From assembly GCA_964392615.1 (NCBI GenBank), contig CAYMRB010000041.1, positions 1 through 36,603 on the forward strand: 36,603 bases of DNA, written 5' to 3'. The notes under the pieces are model-generated. The model searched no databases. It was not told the origin of the DNA and saw only the letters and a program-made list of their open reading frames with translations. Below, in pieces: positions 32,663-36,603 of the stretch (positions are counted from its first letter, which is position 1; each line of letters starts with the position of its first letter). The position numbers and the translations under genes are program-made. Source of the DNA: CAYMRB01 sp964392615 (GTDB taxonomy: Bacteria > Planctomycetota > UBA8108).

Positions 32663-33579
32663 CACGCGGGCTCCTGTCGCCGGAAGACCTTGCGCGGTCG
32701 CCAACGCTTGCCGTGCGAGGGGCGCAGGATCGCCACGAGCTCGTGGCGAGCGTCGTAGGCGCAGAGCGTCGACGCGCGATGGTCGCATTCGAGCCAGACT
32801 TCCTGGCCGTGCGCGATCGCTCCCACTTGCTCGTCGTCGAGCGTGACGCCCGGAAGGTCGCGCAGCGCCGATTCGAGCGGCAGCAGGACGGAATCGACAC
32901 GCTCCTCGGCGACGGCCAGGGCGACGTCTCCGATCGTGAACGCGTCCTCGACTCGCCAGCTGCCGCTCGCCGAGCGCACGAGCGACTCGAGGTGCGCGCC
33001 GACGCCGAGCGCCTCGCCGACTTCGTGCGCGATCGACCGCATGTACGTGCCCGCCTGACAGCGCACTCGCACCTTGGCGCGCGGCGCCTCGAAGTCGAGC
33101 AGGACGACCTCGTCGACTCGAACGCGGCGCGGTTCGAGCTCGACCGTCTCGCCGCGTCGGGCGCGCTTGTACGCCGGGACGCCATCTCGCTTGATCGCCG
33201 AGTACGCCGGCGGTTGCTGCTCGATGTCACCGACGAACTCCTGGAGCGCGGCTTCGACCGCGTCGCGTTGCAGGCCGCTCGCGTCGTTCGTCCCGACCAC
33301 CTCGCCGTCTCCGTCCCACGTGTTCGTCGTCACGCCGAAGAGGATCGTGCCCTCGTACTCCTTGGTGCCGGCGACGAGGTACTCCGCCAGGCGCGTCGCA
33401 TGACCGACGCAGACCAGGAGCACGCCGGTGGCGGCCGGATCGAGCGTGCCCGCATGGCCGACGCGTCGCGTTTCGAGCAGCCTCCGCATCTCGTTCACGA
33501 CGTCGTGGGAGGTCATGCCGGCGGGCTTGTCGATGTTCAGGACGCCGCAGGCGCCCGAGTCGGTGCGTTTCTTCTTCAT
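32662..33579 (-). CDS. truB: tRNA pseudouridine(55) synthase TruB
   Basis: A 305-residue pseudouridine synthase that modifies U55 in the T-loop of tRNAs. The canonical opening GVLNIDKPAGMTSHDVV is at residues 12-28, and the catalytic aspartate is Asp47 in GHAGTLDPAATGVLL. EYEGTILFGVTTNTWDGDG, PPAYSAIKRDG and RVRCQAGTYMRSIAHEVGEALG are all TruB signatures. The C-terminal 80 residues (after LPLESAL) form the PUA-like tail (HGQEVWLE). I chose the ATG at 33579; it gives the standard N terminus, although the ribosome site (GGAAG adjacent) is weak. It is the first gene of a three-gene minus-strand unit, reading away from the ankyrin gene across a 76-base shared region. Confidence 0.95.
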   Translation of the reverse strand: MKKKRTDSGACGVLNIDKPAGMTSHDVVNEMRRLLETRRVGHAGTLDPAATGVLLVCVGHATRLAEYLVAGTKEYEGTILFGVTTNTWDGDGEVVGTNDASGLQRDAVEAALQEFVGDIEQQPPAYSAIKRDGVPAYKRARRGETVELEPRRVRVDEVVLLDFEAPRAKVRVRCQAGTYMRSIAHEVGEALGVGAHLESLVRSASGSWRVEDAFTIGDVALAVAEERVDSVLLPLESALRDLPGVTLDDEQVGAIAHGQEVWLECDHRASTLCAYDARHELVAILRPSHGKRWRPRKVFRRQEPA

Positions 33580-33655
33580 CTTCCAGGGAGAACAGAGCTC
33601 GACGACTGGACCGAAGCGGTCGAATCGTCTATCACAGTAGGGGAATCCGAGCGCC

Positions 33656-34654
33656 GTGAGAAGTGAACCAGAGCAACAGCACCGTGTCCAGCCACCGTCC
33701 GGGCGGACGCTGCGGTTGTTCGTGACCGCCGCAGTGTTCTGCGCCGGGGGGCTCGTTCTCGGCGGCTGTCGCGGGCCCGAGCTGCTCGAGGAGTCGGACG
33801 AGCGCCTGCACGAGGCCGTCTGGGCCGGCGACCTGGCCCGCATGGCGACGCTCATCGAGAGCTCTCCCGACCTGGTCGACGCGCGTTCCGTCGCCGACCT
33901 GGGAACACCGCTTCATTGGGCGGTGAAGCGTGGTCGTTCGGGTTCCGTGCGCTTCCTCCTCGATCGCGGCGCGGCGGTCGACGCGCGCGACTACCTCGGC
34001 CGCACGGCGCTCTTTCTGGCGATCATGTCGAGTGACGAGCAGGTCGTCTACGAGCTTCTCGACGCCGGCGCGGGCGTGCACATCGAGGACGACAAGGGGC
34101 TGACGCCGATCCTGTGGGCCACACTGTGCGACAAGGGACGGATGGTCGAGATCCTGCTCGAGTACGCGAACGAGCTCGACATCTTCGAAGCCGCTGCGCT
34201 CGGAAGGGTCGAACGCGTCGATGTGCTCGTGAGGGATGATCCGTCGCTCGTCGAGGCGCGCAAGAACGGCGATGTGGACCGTCGGACGCCGCTGCACTTC
34301 GCGTCTCGCTTCGGGCATGAGGCGACGGTTCACTATCTGCTCGATCGCGGCGCGCAGGTCGAGCGCGGCGACTCGGTGGGGGATACGCCGCTCCATCACG
34401 CGGCTGCCACCGGACACGCGGCGATGACGGAGTTCCTCGTCCGGCACGGTGCGAAAGTCGACTCGCGCAACGCGGTCGAGCTGACGCCGCTCCATCAGGC
34501 CGCCATGTTCGGTCACGAGCCGGCCGTGGAAGCGCTCCTCGGTCTCGGTGCCGATCCGTCCGCGGAGGACCGCGGCGGACGAACGCCGCTGCACTGGGCC
34601 AACCGTGGCGGACATCGGCGCGTCTGCGATGTGCTGCGGCGGTCGGGCGCGTAG
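33656..34654 (+). CDS. Ankyrin-repeat lipoprotein
   Basis: A 332-residue protein made of ankyrin repeats behind a lipoprotein signal: hydrophobic segment 18-37 ending LVLGGC (Cys38). About eight ankyrin units of roughly 33 residues fill residues 45-330, with repeated TPLHWA, TPLHFA, TPLHHAA and TPLHQAA helices and LLDRGA-type caps. One central unit (LTPILWATLCDKG, then EYANELDIFEAAALGRV) is degenerate. The N-terminal block (ERLHEAVWAGDLARM... TPLHWAVKRG) resembles the block at about 180-228 (LDIFEAAALGRVERVD... TPLHFASRFG), which suggests an internal duplication. It is probably periplasm-facing and binds partner proteins. The start is a GTG at 33656, needed to place the signal; GGGGA lies about 11 bases upstream. 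It is divergent from truB. Confidence 0.9.
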   Translation: MRSEPEQQHRVQPPSGRTLRLFVTAAVFCAGGLVLGGCRGPELLEESDERLHEAVWAGDLARMATLIESSPDLVDARSVADLGTPLHWAVKRGRSGSVRFLLDRGAAVDARDYLGRTALFLAIMSSDEQVVYELLDAGAGVHIEDDKGLTPILWATLCDKGRMVEILLEYANELDIFEAAALGRVERVDVLVRDDPSLVEARKNGDVDRRTPLHFASRFGHEATVHYLLDRGAQVERGDSVGDTPLHHAAATGHAAMTEFLVRHGAKVDSRNAVELTPLHQAAMFGHEPAVEALLGLGADPSAEDRGGRTPLHWANRGGHRRVCDVLRRSGA

Positions 34655-34697
34655 ATCTCATCCGACGGCTCGGTGGAGTCCGCAGCGGATTCCGTTG

Positions 34698-34703
34698 CAT
34701 AAT
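34698..34703 (+). promoter_or_regulatory. Possible minus-10 element (CATAAT)
   Basis: CATAAT in the otherwise GC-rich gap after the ankyrin gene is the best sigma-70-like minus-10 match near here and lies about 120 bases before the SDR-type start codon. The minus-35 position, 17 bases upstream, is a poor match. Confidence 0.25.
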
Positions 34704-34825
34704 GGGGCATGAGCTGGTCGGGGCGATGCGCGCCGCGGCCTTCGACGTTGCTCGGTCGGCAGCCCATGCCCGCGGATTTGGAGGCTGACCGTTTCGCGGC
34801 AGCTCAACCGCATCGAGGTCGAACC

Positions 34826-34885
34826 ATGGATACGGGGCTCACCGACAGGGTCGTGCTCGTCACCGGCGCAAGCGGCGGGCTCGAG
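34826..34885 (+). pseudogene. Remnant of a short-chain dehydrogenase/reductase N terminus, fused in frame to the next gene
   Basis: The first 20 codons from the ATG at 34826 read MDTGLTDRVVLVTGASGGLE, exactly the start of a classical SDR with the cofactor motif TGASGGL. It has its own GAGG seven bases upstream. After GGL the SDR sequence stops (a GR-A-I-A helix is expected) and the frame passes straight into MRSRAIVAMW, a signal peptide for an unrelated protein. Either a deletion or recombination joined two genes, or the assembly is chimeric here. Confidence 0.6.
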
Positions 34886-36603
34886 ATGCGCAGTCGCGCC
34901 ATCGTCGCGATGTGGGTCCTCCTGTGCATCAGCGTCTCGGTCCGTGCGGAGGCCCCCTCCTGGTACAGGCGCGAGGACACGTGGCTCGACACGCTGCTCG
35001 CCTCCCGCCAGGCGCTCCTGGATCACGAGGCTCGCCGTGCCGTGGCGGCCGGGGCTGGCGTCGCTCCTCTTCTCGGGCCGTGGCTCGTCCTGGGCCCTCT
35101 CGCTCCCCATGACGACGAATCCTGGCAGCCTTCGGCGCCGGGGCCGAGTTTCGCGGCGGGGTATTCCGGGGCGGCCGGTGGCAAGGCGCGCTGGAATCTG
35201 CGCCTGGACCTCGTCGACGGTCTGGTCCACGAGCTCTTCAGCGGCCGACACGACCTGTTCCTCTACCGCACGATCACGACGCGCACAGCGGCTGACTCTG
35301 CGACGCGTTCCCCGACGACGCTTCCCGTCCATCTGGACGCGACCGGACGAGTGACCGTGTGGCTCAACGGCAAGCAGGTAACGACGAGCCAGCGTCGCAT
35401 CCGGCACGACCTTTGGGGCGGCGATGTGCAGGTGACACCGGTGGCGATTCCGCTTCGCCTCGAGGCCGGAAGGAACGATCTCCTCGTCAGAATCGCCGTG
35501 CGTCCCGGGCCGAGGCCGGACGATCGAGTCGATCCCTGGCGGCGACTCACCGCCGAGGCGCGCCGCCCCTGGGGCACGGTCTTCACCGGCTACTCGGTTC
35601 GCACCGGGCCGGCGGAGGCCTACGAGCGACTCGTCCATGGAGAGGTGTCGCAGCTCTACTTTTCGACGCGGTCCTCTCTCGGGCCGGACTCCGGTCCGAG
35701 GACGCTGGCGAGAGAGAGGCTCTGGCATCTCCTGCGGCGCGACTTCCCGCAGTCCCGTCGTCGGATGGACCGCGAACGGAAGGATGGGATCTGGCTCCTC
35801 GACTGGGCTCCGGGCGACTTCCGTGAGCTGGGTCGGCGCTACGCCGGGGCGATACGCCACCGCGCTCGGCGCTCGGAGGCGGAGAAGCTCGGGGCGAGCA
35901 TCGAGGGGCGGGCGGATCTCGAGAGGGTACGGGAACTCTACGACCGACACGGCGCCGCGCATCGGGGGGCGGATTGCCTGAACGACGAAACGCACCGGCG
36001 AACGCTGCTGCACGAGCTGCGCTCCTTGCGTTTGGCGATCACGGACCTGAGCGCGACTTACGGCCGACGATATCCCGGAGGCGCCGAGTTTCTGTCGCGC
36101 CTCGACGCCATCGACGAGCTGGTCGAGGAGGCCGCGGCGAGAAAGCAGGAGAGCCTCTTCGCGGCGGCGTGCGCCCGATTGGAGAAGCTGCGCTACGAGG
36201 CGCTACTGGCGAACCCGCTCATCGGTTTCGAGCGGCTCCTGCTCATCAAGCGGCGGGCGAATCCGTTCCTCCCCAGTCTGCCGATGAACTGGGCCAGCAA
36301 CTCGAGCCTCTCGAAGACCGGGCACGACAACGAGATTGCCGTGCTCACTACCGTCGGCCGGGAGGGGGAGATCAGCGCGATCTACAAGCCGGAGGGGCGG
36401 AGGTTCGTCGGTGACACCGATCTCCACTTCGACGGCGATCGGCTGCTCTTCTCGATGCCCGGCCGCACCGGCGGCTGGCACGTCTACGAGATCGGGACGG
36501 ACGGCTCGGGACTGCGACAGGTCACGGTGGAGGACAAGTGCGACGTCGACAACTACGACGCGTGCTACCTGCCGGACGGGCGGATCGTGTTCTGCTCCAC
36601 GGC
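34886..36603 (+). CDS. Hydrazine-synthase-alpha-like exported protein (partial, runs off the window)
   Basis: The frame is open to the window end, 572 complete codons from the ATG at 34886. It begins with a signal peptide (MRSRAIVAMWVLLCISVSVRA, residues 1-21), and a long region follows that contains a jelly-roll-like sugar/ligand-binding-type beta domain (VTVWLNGKQV, LRLEAGRNDLLVRIAV). A helical region follows (about 320-430), then the start of a WD40/TolB-like propeller: FVGDTDLHFDGDRLLFSMPG, WHVYEIGTDGSGLRQVT, then DVDNYDACYLPDGRIVFCST at the edge. That last motif is typical of the hydrazine-synthase alpha-subunit-like family common in Planctomycetota, most of which have nothing to do with anammox. 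Start choice is uncertain: the frame is continuous with the SDR-like codons from 34826, which own the only good ribosome site. The C terminus, including any haem motif, is outside the window. Confidence 0.75.
   Translation, partial: MRSRAIVAMWVLLCISVSVRAEAPSWYRREDTWLDTLLASRQALLDHEARRAVAAGAGVAPLLGPWLVLGPLAPHDDESWQPSAPGPSFAAGYSGAAGGKARWNLRLDLVDGLVHELFSGRHDLFLYRTITTRTAADSATRSPTTLPVHLDATGRVTVWLNGKQVTTSQRRIRHDLWGGDVQVTPVAIPLRLEAGRNDLLVRIAVRPGPRPDDRVDPWRRLTAEARRPWGTVFTGYSVRTGPAEAYERLVHGEVSQLYFSTRSSLGPDSGPRTLARERLWHLLRRDFPQSRRRMDRERKDGIWLLDWAPGDFRELGRRYAGAIRHRARRSEAEKLGASIEGRADLERVRELYDRHGAAHRGADCLNDETHRRTLLHELRSLRLAITDLSATYGRRYPGGAEFLSRLDAIDELVEEAAARKQESLFAAACARLEKLRYEALLANPLIGFERLLLIKRRANPFLPSLPMNWASNSSLSKTGHDNEIAVLTTVGREGEISAIYKPEGRRFVGDTDLHFDGDRLLFSMPGRTGGWHVYEIGTDGSGLRQVTVEDKCDVDNYDACYLPDGRIVFCST

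Noticed and set aside
34658..36013. 451-codon minus-strand open frame opposite the hydrazine-synthase-like gene
   Set aside because: No domain-like sequence; the plus frame has a signal peptide and family motifs.

Overview
The window is a GC-rich stretch of a Gram-negative-type bacterial chromosome, very likely from a metagenome-derived member of the Planctomycetota or a nearby lineage. I read this from the gene set, not from a marker gene. Planctomycete-style signs are an exported protein with a single dockerin-like calcium loop followed by the LLSWLF-GG pattern, a VIT/VWA protein beside a second VWA protein, and a hydrazine-synthase-alpha-like protein at the right edge. Outer-membrane signs are an alpha-2-macroglobulin/PBP1C pair, several lipoproteins and the heptose gene gmhA. 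Twenty protein genes fill almost all of the window. I see no rRNA, tRNA, CRISPR or insertion sequence, and no gene-free gap reaches 300 bases.

Layout. 131-8304 (+) is an alpha-2-macroglobulin/pbpC operon (periplasmic protease trap plus peptidoglycan synthase). 8408-11318 (+) holds a GalE-like sugar-nucleotide epimerase and a PDZ lipoprotein with two aspartyl-protease-like lobes. 15639-11332 (-) is a tight three-gene unit: a thioredoxin-fold protein whose active-site first cysteine is an in-frame TGA, an N-acyl-D-amino-acid-deacylase-like protein, and a Cys/Met-metabolism PLP enzyme. 15846-18338 (+), divergent from that unit, encodes an exported VgrG-like spike protein carrying dockerin-like and collagen-like segments. 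18439-22505 (+) is gmhA overlapping a large protein of unknown function. 22653-26379 (+) holds the VIT-VWA and VWA proteins. 26443-29063 (+) is a response regulator/histidine kinase pair, followed by a small lipoprotein. 33579-29892 (-) is a translationally coupled truB / Tat-exported amidase / MBL-fold exonuclease unit. 33656-34654 (+) is an ankyrin lipoprotein. From 34826 a 20-residue SDR start is fused in frame to a hydrazine-synthase-alpha-like protein that runs off the window.

The two most striking items sit back to back around 15.4-18.3 kb. The first is a probable selenoprotein: a thioredoxin UxxC motif with a hairpin at the distance and with the loop expected of a bacterial SECIS, in one chain with a DsbD-alpha-like domain. 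The second is a VgrG-family protein with a signal peptide, which does not fit the normal cytoplasmic assembly of a type VI spike. The SDR/hydrazine-synthase-like junction at about 34,885 deserves a check for chimeric assembly. All functions are inferred by reading protein motifs; no database search was run.
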